From Dentipellis sp. KUC8613 (taxonomy: Eukaryota; Basidiomycota; Agaricomycetes; Russulales; Hericiaceae): a DNA stretch of 64,000 nt. Each line of letters starts with the position of its first letter. The stretch's first letter is position 1. The DNA lies in NCBI GenBank assembly GCA_002286715.1, contig NSJX01000029.1:62001-126000 (forward strand). Direction: 5' to 3'. The position numbers were made by a program, and so were the translations under genes. A model generated the notes under the pieces. That model ran no database searches and was not told where the DNA came from. It was given only the letters and a program-made list of their open reading frames with translations. Below, one piece after another: positions 1 through 10,968 of the stretch.

Positions 1-2007
1 CTCGTCGCCGTCCCATGACGGGAGGTTCTCGGGTCTGAGTTCTTCCTTCAACCTTGGTCCTCGAGAGGAAGAATGGTCGGAGAAGGGCGGACCGTACGCT
101 CCGTAGCCGCCAGGCGGCCCCCCGCCACCACCTCCCGGTGGACCTCCCGGAGGAGGGTAGTAATACGGCCAGTAGTAATTAGGAGCGGGCGGAAGTCCGT
201 ATCCCCCAAGAGGGGGAAAGCCTCCAGGTGGTCCACCTCCGGGAGGTCCTCCTCCATTGGGTGGTCCCCCCCCTGGCGGGCTTCCTCCAGGTGGCCCTCC
301 TCCGGCAGGAGGACCTCTTCCTGGCGGGCCTCCTCCGGGGGGACTTCCTCTAGGAGGTCCTCTTGGTGGTCTTCCTCCGGGGGAATTGCCTCCCGGAGGT
401 CCTCTTTCTTCTGGAGGGTTTCTCCGGTCTGGAGGTCCTCCTCCAGGAGGTCCTTTTCCTCCAGAAGATCCTCCTCCTCCTAGTGGTCCGCCTTCTGCAG
501 GTTGTGATCCGTCCGCTGGAGGGTTGAAGTAGGGAGGAGATCTGTCCCCTGGTCGTATCGAGAGCGAGTACTCGTTTTGCGATGCTGGCGCGGAGGCTGG
601 TACGCCTTCGGAACTTCTTAAAGTCTCGCTTTGTTCGTATTGACTGCGGGCCGTCCATCCTGGCGAGATGTCGGGAGGAGCGAAGGGTGACGAATACGCA
701 AATGATTCCTTCGTGAGTTGTTCCACGATGGGCGTGAGGCGTCCAGGAGTTTTCGTGGAAAAAGCGGGAGGCACTACGGTGTTTGCTAATTCGAAGGCGC
801 TAGAGTAACGAGGTCTTCCTCCTGCTTTCGCCGGAGCCGAGGCTTGTGATCCCTTTGGATTCGGAGTGAACGGGACAAGCCGCTTGTCGTTAGACAGATG
901 CGGGGGAAGATCTCTACGGGGTCCCGGTGAGGCGGACGCGATCCCGCCGAAGCCAGAAAGGCTGACACGAGGTAACGGGGCGGCGCCAGGTACTGCTGAG
1001 GGCTGTCCTAGTCCCGTTAGAACAGAAGTGGTCCCTCGTATTGGGCTGACGGAGGGTGTTTCCTTGTGCGTAGTGTTCGAGCTAGGCCGTAGGAATAAGG
1101 TAGAAGCCGTTATTCCCGGTCCGGAGGACGGAGTCGGATTCGTAGGTAGAGCGGGAGCCGCATTCCCTGGTTGAGCCAGAGGGGGACCTTCTGGCGGAGG
1201 GTAGTAAGGATGTAGCTCTGGTGAATGAGCTTCCATCCCCAGGATCTCATGCAGGGGAACGTCAGCGTAGAGTAACGCTTCTTGCTCCGAGTTGAGGGTT
1301 TCCCTAAAGCGGGCGGCGGCCGCGTAGGAGGTTGTGATTTCCGAGAAACCCATGGTAGCTCTCTGATTTCTGAGATCCATGGCGGTTGACGCCGGCGAAG
1401 CTACCTCTTGAGCGGTCGCGTGTTCTTGGCAGTACTTTTCTAGAAACTGCACGCCTACCGTGAGTCTGTGTTTGAGGAAGTGCCAGGCGACTTGTATGTT
1501 TTCCCGGCTGAGGGATCCTTCAAGTTCTGTCATAAGTTTACGCCCCTCATCCACCTTGTAGCCTGGTTCCAGCCGCAGATTAGAGCGGGAGTGAATTAAG
1601 TCCAGATGATGTTGTAGTTCGCGGACGAGTCCTTGAACTCTCGAGATTTGACGGGTATTAAGTTGGTAAGGATGGTATCCGGGCGTGAGCCCATTATAAA
1701 CAATATCATCGGGCAGGAAGTCCCGTTGTATTAAGAGCTCTACTTGTTCGAGGAGGGAAGGTTCCGCTCCTCGGGGTTGTCTAAAGTGTTCAAAGATGGC
1801 GCTGACTTCGGCCGCGGCTTCCGATAGCGAAGGTGCTTCGATCGATGTGGAAGACTGAGGGAACCGGGTCGGAGAGGGCAGGCCTTCTCTCATAGTTCTA
1901 TTCGTTATAGAGCGCTCGGCCTCTTTTGTGGCCGAGGAAGAGGAGTCTAGTGGTTCGGCTGAGGGGTCTCTGACTTGGGAGAATTGAGGACCCGTGAAGT
2001 CAGTCAT
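1..2007 (-). CDS. Gag-like polyprotein of Ty3/gypsy element, C-terminally cut by window edge
   Basis: The frame opens at ATG 2007 (upstream stop at 2119-2121) and runs without a stop to the window edge, 669 codons. Residues 1 to about 320 are a hydrophilic, partly helical region. This is followed by a Pro/Ser-rich stretch and then, from about residue 490, a long Gly-Pro-Pro-rich tract made of degenerate GGPP units. The last visible residues read ENLPSWDGDE, the usual beginning of the retrotransposon capsid domain in mushroom gypsy elements, so capsid, zinc knuckle and pol should follow to the left. The function (virus-like-particle assembly and RNA packaging) is inferred from this motif and the LTR context. 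The codons show no stops or frameshifts. Confidence 0.75.
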   Translation of the reverse strand, partial: MTDFTGPQFSQVRDPSAEPLDSSSSATKEAERSITNRTMREGLPSPTRFPQSSTSIEAPSLSEAAAEVSAIFEHFRQPRGAEPSLLEQVELLIQRDFLPDDIVYNGLTPGYHPYQLNTRQISRVQGLVRELQHHLDLIHSRSNLRLEPGYKVDEGRKLMTELEGSLSRENIQVAWHFLKHRLTVGVQFLEKYCQEHATAQEVASPASTAMDLRNQRATMGFSEITTSYAAAARFRETLNSEQEALLYADVPLHEILGMEAHSPELHPYYPPPEGPPLAQPGNAAPALPTNPTPSSGPGITASTLFLRPSSNTTHKETPSVSPIRGTTSVLTGLGQPSAVPGAAPLPRVSLSGFGGIASASPGPRRDLPPHLSNDKRLVPFTPNPKGSQASAPAKAGGRPRYSSAFELANTVVPPAFSTKTPGRLTPIVEQLTKESFAYSSPFAPPDISPGWTARSQYEQSETLRSSEGVPASAPASQNEYSLSIRPGDRSPPYFNPPADGSQPAEGGPLGGGGSSGGKGPPGGGPPDRRNPPEERGPPGGNSPGGRPPRGPPRGSPPGGGPPGRGPPAGGGPPGGSPPGGGPPNGGGPPGGGPPGGFPPLGGYGLPPAPNYYWPYYYPPPGGPPGGGGGGPPGGYGAYGPPFSDHSSSRGPRLKEELRPENLPSWDGDE

Positions 2008-2098
2008 TTCTACCGCCGAGACGAAAGGTTCCGTCGTCGAGGCGGTCAAGGACCTCCTTGTGGCGGGAACGCTGTGCGTTCCGGATGTGTCCACCTTT

Positions 2099-2814
2099 GT
2101 AACGGCTCTAGGAGCAGGTTACGACCGGAGCGCGAGCGTAGCGTCTAAGTAGCGAAGGAGGTGTTTCCTGAGGTGTGATCGGCCCCGCTAGGGCGCCTAA
2201 GAGAACGGGTGAGAGCGAACAAAAGAAGGCTCGAGGACGTTCCGTCGAGCCTGAAAGAAGAGGAAGGAAGGAACGACTGAGAGCGTCGTTCTGAAAGCTT
2301 CGGGGGCCGCGCGGATATGGTATACGAAAGGCAGCCGAGAAAGGAACGACGAGAGAGTGTGAGCGTATACGAGACTCCTCGAGGGCCTCCGAGGGGAGAG
2401 TGGGAGATACGGGCTCGAGAGCTGGAGAGGCCGAGCTCTGATCCGTAGAAGAAGGGGGTGCGATGAGGAGGAAGAAGATAGAGAGCGAGTGATAGACGTG
2501 GCGCGGTTGGAGGCGCGTCTTGCACGCTTTCGGACCTGAGCTCCCACGCTCAGGCTCCTCTTCGTATCCTCAAAGGTCGCGTTCGCGACTGTCGTGGATA
2601 AGCTCTCGCCCACGACAGCGAGAGAGCGTTAGAGAGATAGAGAGAGAGAAAGAGAGAAAGAGAAGAAAAAGACGAAAGGTTCAAGTTAAAGCTGATCTGT
2701 CTTATTTCCGCTTCTTTCGTTAAATACATGAACTAATGTACTTTTAAGGCGGAGATTATATTTACTTCGGCTCTTTGCGGCGCGGCTTGACTCTACACGT
2801 GACGTACCGTTACA
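2099..2814 (-). repeat. 5' long terminal repeat (716 bp)
   Basis: On the minus strand the repeat starts TGTAACGGTACG and ends CCGTTACA, the TG...CA arrangement of an LTR with an 8-bp terminal inverted repeat. Within it are an A+T-rich block with TATA-like sequence (about 2700-2765), a long polypyrimidine tract on the minus strand (about 2625-2690) and a GC-rich 3' part. Short open frames inside have no recognisable protein. The boundary is inferred from the inverted ends and from the gag start 91 bp downstream, since the second LTR is not in the window. Confidence 0.75.
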
Positions 2815-3165
2815 CCGGACTTCTTTCTTGACTCGTGCCTATGTTTGCTGAATGCAGTGCACCTTCCTCAATCGATCTCCAGGCCTAGGAGAGAATTTCG
2901 AGGCTGAGCAAATACTATTGCCAATATTTCTAACTCAGCTTGCAAAGCCCTGGCTTTGTGATTAGAACGGACAAGAAGTGCCAATGCCCATATTGGGCCT
3001 GCTTTGTGTCTACTCTCCATCCCACATCTATTTCAGCGACGCCGCTTCCGGCCTCTGAACTGTACACAGTCCTTTTCAACCCCTTCGCGTTTCTGGAGCT
3101 CGTCACCTGGACATCTTGGGATAGAAGTAGTCCCACTGACCTTCCTCTAGAGACTCTGTGGCGCA
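2815..3165. other. Intergenic between the LTR and the F-box gene
   Basis: This is the 5' flank of the F-box gene at 3166. The retrotransposon LTR ends about 350 bp before that start codon, so the element sits in or next to the promoter region. I see no RNA gene or further coding sequence. Confidence 0.6.
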
Positions 3166-4916
3166 ATGGTGTGCAGCCGGCAGCACATCAACTGCATCCC
3201 AGCTGAGCTCCTACTCGCTGTTTTCGAGCAACTCGACGAACCCACCCTAAGGCTTGCTCAAGGAGTACGTCATCGTGTCATCGCCACGTGGAATATAGAC
3301 TAAATCAATCTTGGGGATGATATTAAGGTATGCCGCCAGTGGCATGATATAATCGCGCACGACTCGGCCCTGCAGTACAAGATCGAGCTTGAGCTCAGCG
3401 GTACTAAGGAGGAACCCAACAGTAAACTTCCAAAAGCTGAACAATTACGCCTTCTCAGGAGCCACCAATCGGCGTGGCGCAATCTCTCCCAAGGACGTAT
3501 CACCTTTGAAACGGTGGAACAGTCAATTTCGACCAACCGCCGACTCAGTGATAGTGTTTTCTTCCACGTCGGGGCTAGCGATGGCCGTCGCACTCTGACC
3601 TTTTATCGCCTCCCTTCTCGCAGGCATCAGAGGGGACCAGAGTCATGGGCAGTCGATTTAGAGGCCTATGAGCGCGTGAAGGATTACGATCCTTCACAAG
3701 ATTTACTTCTCGTTGTCGAGAACGCATCAGGGTGCGTGGTCTCTTCTGATCGAGGCAACATCCTATGATCTCCTCTTTCTATTGTTTTTGTCACAGCGCT
3801 TCACCCGATTCCGATTGCACTCGTATACACATACGGTCGTTGAAAACGGGTGACTCCCATTGTGCATCTGCACTAGAAACTCTCGTCATCAAACACCCTT
3901 CCCGGCACCCCGAGCAGGTCACGTATGATGTACAGATCGCACACGACTTTGTAGGTGTGCTAGTGCACGACAGGGGACTCCATCTGTGGCACGGGAAACC
4001 CTTTACTGTCTGGAACTGGAAATCAGGCGAGAAGCTGCTGGTATGCTCCCATCTTGACACTGGATTCGGTTCCAAGCTCACAACTTCGAAGGAAATCCGC
4101 GCGCATGACATCGACTCCTTCGCCTTCCTCAGCGATAAGCACGTCGTACTGTTGACCCTAGCAATTGACGGAAATGATCTAGGTAGAGGCTCTCGCACAG
4201 CTGTTCTTTACGTCCACAGCTTCGCAAAGGATGTGGGCCAGCCCGCCTTGACAACACTGTCGAGCTACGAGTGCGCCTTCCTCTTGCCGACAGCGATAGT
4301 CCCGCTCGCGAACGGGATCCTCCATTCCGACCCCGACACTTGCCCTCACTTGACAGACAGAGGGGAGGTCCTCTCTGACTCTCTCATCGTGGCGGGGCTC
4401 TTCCTCGTAGAAACAAATGGCCCGATACTGGTAGTCTACATTCCAGCTTCAAACCTCCTCAAACATCTCCAAACTATCTCAGACAACGCGCAAGGTCAAA
4501 TCGTAGAATGGGAAGAATGGGGCCCTAGGAGTACCTTCGTCGACTTCCAGTGGTCCCCGGGAGACTCTCCCTTCCCCGCGGAGCCAGACATTTCCTTCAT
4601 CAAGGGAATGCGCTGCTTGGACCTGACGCGGTCGCCGTGGGCCTCTGGCGGGCTGTCTATCTTGGATTTTGACCAGAGACGCGTTAAGCGAGAGGCTACA
4701 AGGGTTCTTGACGAAGGTGAGCACCCAGCTGACGGGATTGTGCTCCAGCCGCCCGAGGTACCCGCAGCTCTGGGCTGGAATTCAGAGGCAATTCGGACGA
4801 ACCTGCGTCACACCAGGACAACATTCGCGATCGACGATCTGCGTTGGTGGAGTGAGGTGCGGTGGTGCGATAGAATGTTGTGCGAGGATGCAGTCGTGCT
4901 ATTCATCAAGGTTTGA
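3166..4916 (+). CDS. F-box protein with C-terminal propeller-like region
   Basis: Three exons: 3166-3264, 3328-3731 and 3797-4916, with phases that close to a 540-residue protein. The N-terminal residues read INCIPAELLLAVFEQLDEPT, followed after intron 1 by VCRQWHDII, which together form an F-box (about residues 8-50). F-box proteins bind Skp1 and bring substrates to an SCF ubiquitin ligase. The rest is a long C-terminal region with repeated hydrophobic strands and phrases such as GKPFTVWNWKSGEKLLVC, resembling the WD/kelch-like half of many basidiomycete F-box proteins, but I cannot assign a Pfam repeat. The start was chosen because it is the first ATG giving the F-box in frame. The gene is complete and lies just downstream of the retrotransposon LTR. 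Its substrate is unknown. Confidence 0.8.
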
Positions 4917-5263
4917 TTCTCTTCCATTAAACGCGGTACAGCTCCGATGCTGATTTCTCCCGACTCAGAGAGACAGAGAGCCCGGCTGCCAGCGCACCGT
5001 GATCGAGCTGTGAGAGTCTGTCCTACGGAAGAAACTGGACTGCAATGCGCCTCGGCTGGTGCCATCTTTCAGAATACCACTACCAATCAATCACCGAAGA
5101 AATACCATAGATATATATCGTTTGCAGCACCTACACATATCCTACATACACCTACGCATATTCTCCTACTCGTACAAGCGATCCCGTCACTCAGTATCAG
5201 ATAGCCGTTAACTAAAGATTAGACTAAATCATTCTTTGGCTCGGTTCCATGAGTCGTGTGCGT
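4917..5263. other. Short intergenic between two convergent 3' ends
   Basis: This is the shared 3' flank of the F-box gene (+) and Egt1 (-). It is A+T-rich around 5095-5220, as expected for cleavage and polyadenylation signals in both directions. I see no coding sequence or RNA gene. Confidence 0.55.
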
Positions 5264-8200
5264 CTATTTCGCGATGTCGTAGGCGACGCGCCCACCAACC
5301 CAGGCGTATGGGTAGTTGCGCTGGTAGTAGTTGCGCAAGGAGCGCCTCTCGGAAAGCCGGGGGATGGTGGCGTAAGAGCCCCCAATCTATATCCATACAT
5401 CAACCGTGCTGTCGGGGAGCGCGCAGAGGAAAGCGGCTTACCACGACCTGATGATGGCCATCGAAGAAGTCCATCGAATATCTGTATAAGCAACAAATGA
5501 TGTTCAGATGACGGTTGAATCGGAATAAGGTAAGGACAAAAAACGCACCCAGGGTATAACTTTGAAGGGACAAAGCCTTCGTACGTATCAAGCAACGTCG
5601 ACGTCCACTCAAACACGCCCCCGTTGTGCCCCCTCCCCCCGTCGTTCCCCGCCCCCGTCGTCGCCCTGAAACGAAGCCGAACATCAGCATGGCCAATAAA
5701 GGCAGAAGGATAAACTTGTACTTACGGCACGGGGTGCCAGTTTCTGAATGCGACATTTCTGCCACCCTCATACCCGCTCTCGAACTTATCATAGAACAAG
5801 CGAAGCTCCGGCTCCGTCGGGATGCGCCCGCCCTTCACGCTCGCATACGTCGAGAGGTTGTCGTACGAGGTCACGATGGGCCAGTGATACGCGATCTTGA
5901 GCGGGATGGGGCCGTAGAGCGTGCGGACCATGATCTCGCCGCCCTCCTCGACCCACAATTTGGGGAACTGCGCCTTGCCCGCGCCCTTGCCCGACTTCCA
6001 GAACTCGTAGAACTCGCCGTTCGTGACGGGCCGCCACTCGATCGTGAATGCGCCGACATCGACCGTGCGCGGGGGGCTCTCGTTGTCCCACCCGAACTCG
6101 TGCGTCTTCACGTCCGTCGCCTTGCCTGGCTCTTCGTCTTCTGCCTCGTCATCGTCGTGCCCCAGCGTGATCGTTGCGGGGCCGAGAGCGACGGTGGGCG
6201 AGCGGGGGGCAGGCTGAGACTCCCAGGTCGCGGAGAGGGACTCCCAAGCGGGAGGCATGAAGCCAGTTGGGGCGATCGTGCCCGTGCCGGCGCGTTGGAG
6301 GAGCATGTAGAGCAGAGTCTATTTACTTTGTCAGTTTTGGAACGTAGTCGTCAGAAAATGAATGCGCACCTCAGCATGGAAGCCCTCGTGCTCAAGCGTA
6401 ATGAAAAGGACGCGGGCGATCTTCCGGGTGAGTTGTCTCTTCCCGGACTCGAGATCGTCGTAGAGATTCCGAAGGCGCTGGCGGACGCGGGACTGGAACT
6501 CGAGGATGCTTGGGAGCGAGGGCCAGTCTTCGTCTTTCTCGGGTACCTCCGAGTGAGGGTGGCATTGCGTGGGGTCATCGACGATCGGGTCAATGCCACG
6601 CTGTGTATCAAATATGTCAATCCAGCAATTCACGTAAGGGACAACGAAGCAAACCTACCTCAAAGATGTATTTGAATTCCTCAGGTTCGGTGTGGGGCTC
6701 CCCAAGCAGCCTCGACAGGTGGATATCCAAGAACGTCGGGATATGGCCGCAGTAGAACAAGCAGATGTGGCGCAGGTCGATCGGCTTCTGGAACATCATG
6801 CTGTCCGGGATCATCTTGCGCGTGACGAAGTCCCAGGCAGCCCACATGTCCTGGAACTCCTGGAAGCTCGGGACGCCGAAGGGCACGGTGGTGAGGGCAT
6901 TCGGAATCTGCGTGCGGATGCGGGGGAAAGAGAAGGGAGGCCGCTCGAGCAGCCAGAGCGAGTAGCCCGTAGGGGCGTCCGTCCAGCGCTGGACAGGGCG
7001 CAGGTTGGCATCAGCGAACAGGGAGAAAGCGTCCGCCTCAGTATACTGATGATCACTTGTCAGTTTGCGGTCACCGTAGACTCAGAATATGCGGCTGACC
7101 TTGTACGACACCTCGACATTCACGAGCTCTCCCGCTGAGAAGGAAAGCTCCTGCTCGGTCTCCGGGATCTTGATGGTGTGCGCAGACTTGGCCTTGTAGA
7201 ATGCCTCATGGCGGCCTAGTCAAGCATCGGTTAGCATCTAAAATCTGCGTTGATTCCGGAAGCACTTACGGTCCTCGACGTTATACTGTCCAACATACTC
7301 CCAATTGCTCCCGTCGAACAACGCCTCGTCGCCAAGCGCCCGACCAGCGCCTTTCAGGCCATTCATGATAAACTTCTTCGTGACCCCTTTCGTGTCATTG
7401 TAAGCCCGCTCGATCATATCCTTATCGTTACCGTGGTCCAGCCCCAGGAGGAGCGTGTCGCCCGAGCCCGGCCGCAGCGGGAGCGACTTCAAAAAGGCCG
7501 CGTCGGCGCCCCGCGTGAAGTTCCCGAGCGACGAGCCCAGGAACATGATGTGCAGCGGCGCGTGCGACGACATGGAGTCGGGGGTCGAGGGCGCGGTGTC
7601 GACCGAGGCCGCCTCGGTCGCGTTCGTGCCGGTGTTGGATGACGCGCTATCGGAGCTCGGGGACGTGTCGCGGTCGCGGGACGCGGTGAAGGCACCGGGG
7701 ATGGAGGATGCGGCGGCGACATGGTCAGCAGCGTCTCTGCCGCGCAGGCCACCCTCGTCGATGAACTTGAGGCCACCGTCATAGGTGCCCCACATTCCCT
7801 TCGCTTCGACCTTACCGCGCAGCTCAGAGCCGAGGGTGTTGGAGAGCTCAGCGAGCGTGCGCTTGAGCTCACGCTCCTCGAGGTCCAAAGCATAGTAGGT
7901 GACGGGCGCAGCAGCCGCACCCTCGGGGACGTGCTTTGCGAGAGCGGAGAGGATGTGCGAGGTCTTGCGAAGCGCCCTGAAAAGGAAATGACAGGATAAG
8001 TCAAATGCAGTAGATGGCAAGTAAGAAGCGGAAGGCGGGCGCAAGGAACCACGAAGTCTATCGATGATGGGATCTCGAAGTGCCAATTATGACACCCACC
8101 CGACGCCCATGTCCATAGACGGCGACTTAAATGCTCAGCCATAACATCGTCGGCAATGAACAGGCTGATGTATAGGACAATGCCTTGTACGACAGACATG

Positions 8201-8540
8201 ATAGTAGTATGAACGGAACTTACCCGGCACCCAGCTCAAGCACAATCTCCCCCTCGGTAACGCGCCCCTCGTTCGCGCCATGCATCACTTGCACGATATC
8301 GTCGGCGCGATCCTTCAAGATGGCCTCCTCGGCGGGGAACAAATAGTATTCGTCGACGGAGGTGGTGATGTCGTCGTACAGCCGGAGGCCGCGCTCGTCG
8401 TAGAGCAGCAGCGTCGGGAGAGTTTTCTGGCCCTCGGGGCGTGCGAGGCCCGCGAGGACCTCGCTGCGGATGTCGGTCTCGCCGTTGCGGGCCTTGTCAT
8501 TGACGCGTACGTCGACGATCTCTGTAATTGCAGTGGACAT
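5264..8540 (-). CDS. egt1: Ergothioneine biosynthesis protein Egt1 (EgtD-DinB-EgtB type fusion)
   Basis: Nine exons in order: 8540-8224, 7976-7270, 7215-7100, 7045-6659, 6600-6370, 6318-5726, 5665-5549, 5481-5442, 5386-5264. The phases close to 876 residues, the usual length for fungal Egt1. Egt1 makes hercynine from histidine by SAM-dependent trimethylation, then joins it to cysteine with oxygen to give hercynylcysteine sulfoxide, the precursor of the antioxidant ergothioneine. Residues 1 to about 410 are the EgtD-like methyltransferase (LPTLLLYDERGLRLYDD, SAM motif ELGAG near 101-106) with a Ser/Thr/Ala-rich insert. About 450-600 is the DinB_2 domain with the iron-binding HX3HXE motif read as HEGFHAE (580-586). 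The C-terminal third is the FGE-sulfatase-like EgtB domain (WRPVTNGEFYEFW, GGVFEWTSTLLDTYEGF, NYPYAWVGGRVAYD). Intron 1 is long (247 bp). The gene looks intact. A truncated paralogue lies at 22001-23414. Confidence 0.92.
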
Positions 8541-10837
8541 GGTGAGTGGGCTGGGAGTGCTGGGGCGCTGAATTGCAGATGGAGGCTGGGAAGACGGAGA
8601 ATGGAGAGCTCACTTATATGTACGTTCGGACCAGAGTCGATTGCACCGGCGCGAATGGATACGCAGATGCTCCTCCAACTCAGACTGAACCCGTTTTCGG
8701 GGCCCCCAGAGCACACGCGCCGAATGACATCACGGCGCAACCCCGGCGCCTCTGATTCCTAGATCTCTCTTTGGTTCGTTCTTCCACCTATTTTTTGTAG
8801 GCCGACTCAAGTCGGCTACAATTTACCAGTCATTAGACGGCTGTCAGCTGGCAAGACAACTTTCTTCCATACGTCTGTCTGCAGCTTGTTCACGTCGAGG
8901 TTCTGTTGCAGCACCAATCTTCGCCAAATTCAGCAAGTTGTCGAAAAATCCCATCACCACCGTCGACGTTGGAAGTGACTCACAGAGCACACTGTAGAGC
9001 ATGGAAATTCTTTGTCATTCATTACGAAGGAATCACTTGAGAAAATAAACACAACCCATAATCTACAGAAGTTTAATGACTGATCACACTCCTCACCAAC
9101 CTCGCAGTCATCCAGGCACCGGTCTGTCAGCAAAGATAAGTCCCCAGAGTTCGATCAGAAAGCGGATTCTGCTGCGATGGACGAGCGAACGGTAGTTCAG
9201 GCAGGCGCCTACAGCCGTTCTCCACGAAAACAAGACTGAACGGTGTGAAATTGGGGGACGTGCTTCATAAAGATGCGCGTCAACGCCGACATGGTGACAA
9301 AGCATCTCGGGCATGCAATGTGCTAGAATCTCAAAACGGGTGAACGAAGCGCACCTGGACGAGCCCATCCAGTCCAGACTGAGACAACACGTTGTTGCTG
9401 ACGCACGTTGACAGCAGAAGAAACGCACATAAGGGTATGGCCCAGCTCCCAAACGCCCAACGTGTGCCCCCCGTTACGCTCCTGTGGTGATCTTGCGAGG
9501 CCAAACGGAGCGACCGTTCCGAACGAACGAGCGATGCGGGCAGAACGGCTGTTCTGATGTGCGCGGAGCGGAAGGCGCATGACGTACGGATGACGAAAAG
9601 GGCCGCCCGTTGTGACTTGCGTGCGCACTAGACGTGCACGCCAGGCGCGGAGGGGTGGGAGGCGGTCGGCTGCCGACGACCAGGCAAGAAACGAAACCCT
9701 CGAACGGGGAAAATGAACACGCCAAGGGGCGCCAGCAGCGCGTGCTGCTTGACCACGAGACGAAGCGTTGGCACCACCGCGGCCGGATCCTCGGCCGCGA
9801 ATTGACAATGCTGCGGGCGTGTCAACATCAGCGTATACGTACGTCGCTCCGGACAGACAGAGGGGAAGTCATACAATGGTAAAGAGAGTACACGCACTGG
9901 GTCACAAGATTCACTGGACCCGACGAAGGCGCAGGCGAACGAAGCGGTGAGGCGTGCGGAGTTGACGAAGCGGCGCGGCCCTGGACCCAAAAGCAGAAGC
10001 GTTCATCCAATGGTAGCAGGCATCTCAATGGGCGGACAGCGACCAGGGAGCAAAAAAAAGCAGTCCTTCAGGCAGGCAGACGGGGGTCGGGCATTCGGGC
10101 ATGCAGGGGGGAGGGGCACACACAAGATATCGTTGCAGACTATATGTACGGGGGCTCCTGTGGTCTCCTGCGATTGCGCAATTCCAGCGCAATACTGTTG
10201 TGCTAGAGGCACGCCAGACGGCCTGCAGTGGGGCTAGCGAGATCACCTGCTTTTTCGCCTGCGAAACGTGGAAGTTCCGTCATGCCACGGGTCCGTGCGT
10301 TGCCAAACTCGTAAATCTACGGGGTGTGGCATGTTTCAAGACGTAATTACACGCCTAACAGCGTAAAGCAGGGTATGCAAGGGGAAAAGGCCTTATTCCG
10401 CCGTCGCAGGCGCGCCTCGCCTCAGGCATGTTGCAATTGGTGTCAACGGTAGCGTCAGATGGGCGGCGCGCTCAAGGATAATATACGACTTTTTCTGATG
10501 GAACAGTGTGGTAAGCATTCACGGGAAAAGACAGATAGACATACCAAACAGTCGAGGACATACTCTTGACATGCGTCGAACGTTGAGGGCCTCAATCGTC
10601 GTCGTGAGCAGGGTCGTGAGCAGCTTGAAGCAATGGTGGCAACAGCCAGCAACCTCCTTCGGCATTTCCCGGGCCGAAACCTTGCAGCAATGCCCGCTAC
10701 CGACTGCTATTTTGAGACGAACTTTCCCACTCTCATCTGTCCTCTCTCCCTCTTCGAGATCGTACCAAACGCCCCTCTAGGATCTTTATGACATTTGTGA
10801 GTTCTAGGATAACAGACTCTTCATAGGACACATACAC
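8541..10837. other. Gene-poor intergenic region (2.3 kb)
   Basis: Apart from the egt1 promoter at its left end I see nothing here that I can support. The open frames are short, overlap each other on both strands and give low-complexity or unrecognisable translations. No tRNA-like cloverleaf, LTR ends or tandem array was visible. The region separates divergent genes (egt1 on minus, membrane protein on plus) and may hold their regulatory sequence. Confidence 0.5.
8613..8618 (-). promoter_or_regulatory. TATA box of egt1
   Basis: The minus strand reads CATATAAGTGAG about 75 bp upstream of the egt1 ATG at 8540, a good position for a TATA element with a short leader. Confidence 0.5.
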
Positions 10838-10966
10838 ATGTCGACGAAATCAGGCATGAAAAAACGATCCCCTGCCACGGACGATATCGACGTTCACAGG
10901 GCCGTGGTATCCTGGAACGCTAAGGAAGACCCTCGCTTTGCGCAACCTCTTCACCCACGACAATAA
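10838..10966 (+). promoter_or_regulatory. Possible upstream ORF of the membrane-protein gene
   Basis: An ATG at 10838 opens a 42-codon frame that ends with TAA at 10964-10966, just two bases before the presumed ATG of the membrane-protein gene (10969). The peptide is charged and has no signal sequence. If the transcript begins upstream of 10838, this uORF would force reinitiation at, or leaky scanning to, the main start. The transcription start is unknown. Confidence 0.35.
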
Positions 10967-10968
10967 CT

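Larger units (their letters stand above)
1..2814 (-). mobile_element. Ty3/gypsy LTR retrotransposon, 5' end (partial)
   Basis: The element lies on the minus strand and is cut by the left window edge, so pol and the 3' LTR are not visible. What is present is a complete 5' LTR (2099-2814), a leader of about 91 bp and an open gag frame from 2007 to the edge. The LTR ends form a perfect inverted pair, TGTAACGG at 2099-2106 and CCGTTACA at 2807-2814. The gag frame has no stop in 669 codons, so this copy may be young. The target-site duplication cannot be tested because the other end is outside the window. Confidence 0.85.

Noticed and set aside
2145..2613. Two Ser/Arg-rich minus-strand ORFs inside the LTR
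   Set aside because: Low-complexity, overlapping frames within a defined LTR.
5626..6675. Long plus-strand ORF of 349 codons
   Set aside because: It is the reverse complement of Egt1 exons, with biased Arg/Ala-rich translation.
10838..10966. A separate small protein gene
   Set aside because: Only 42 codons without conservation evidence, so listed as a possible uORF instead.
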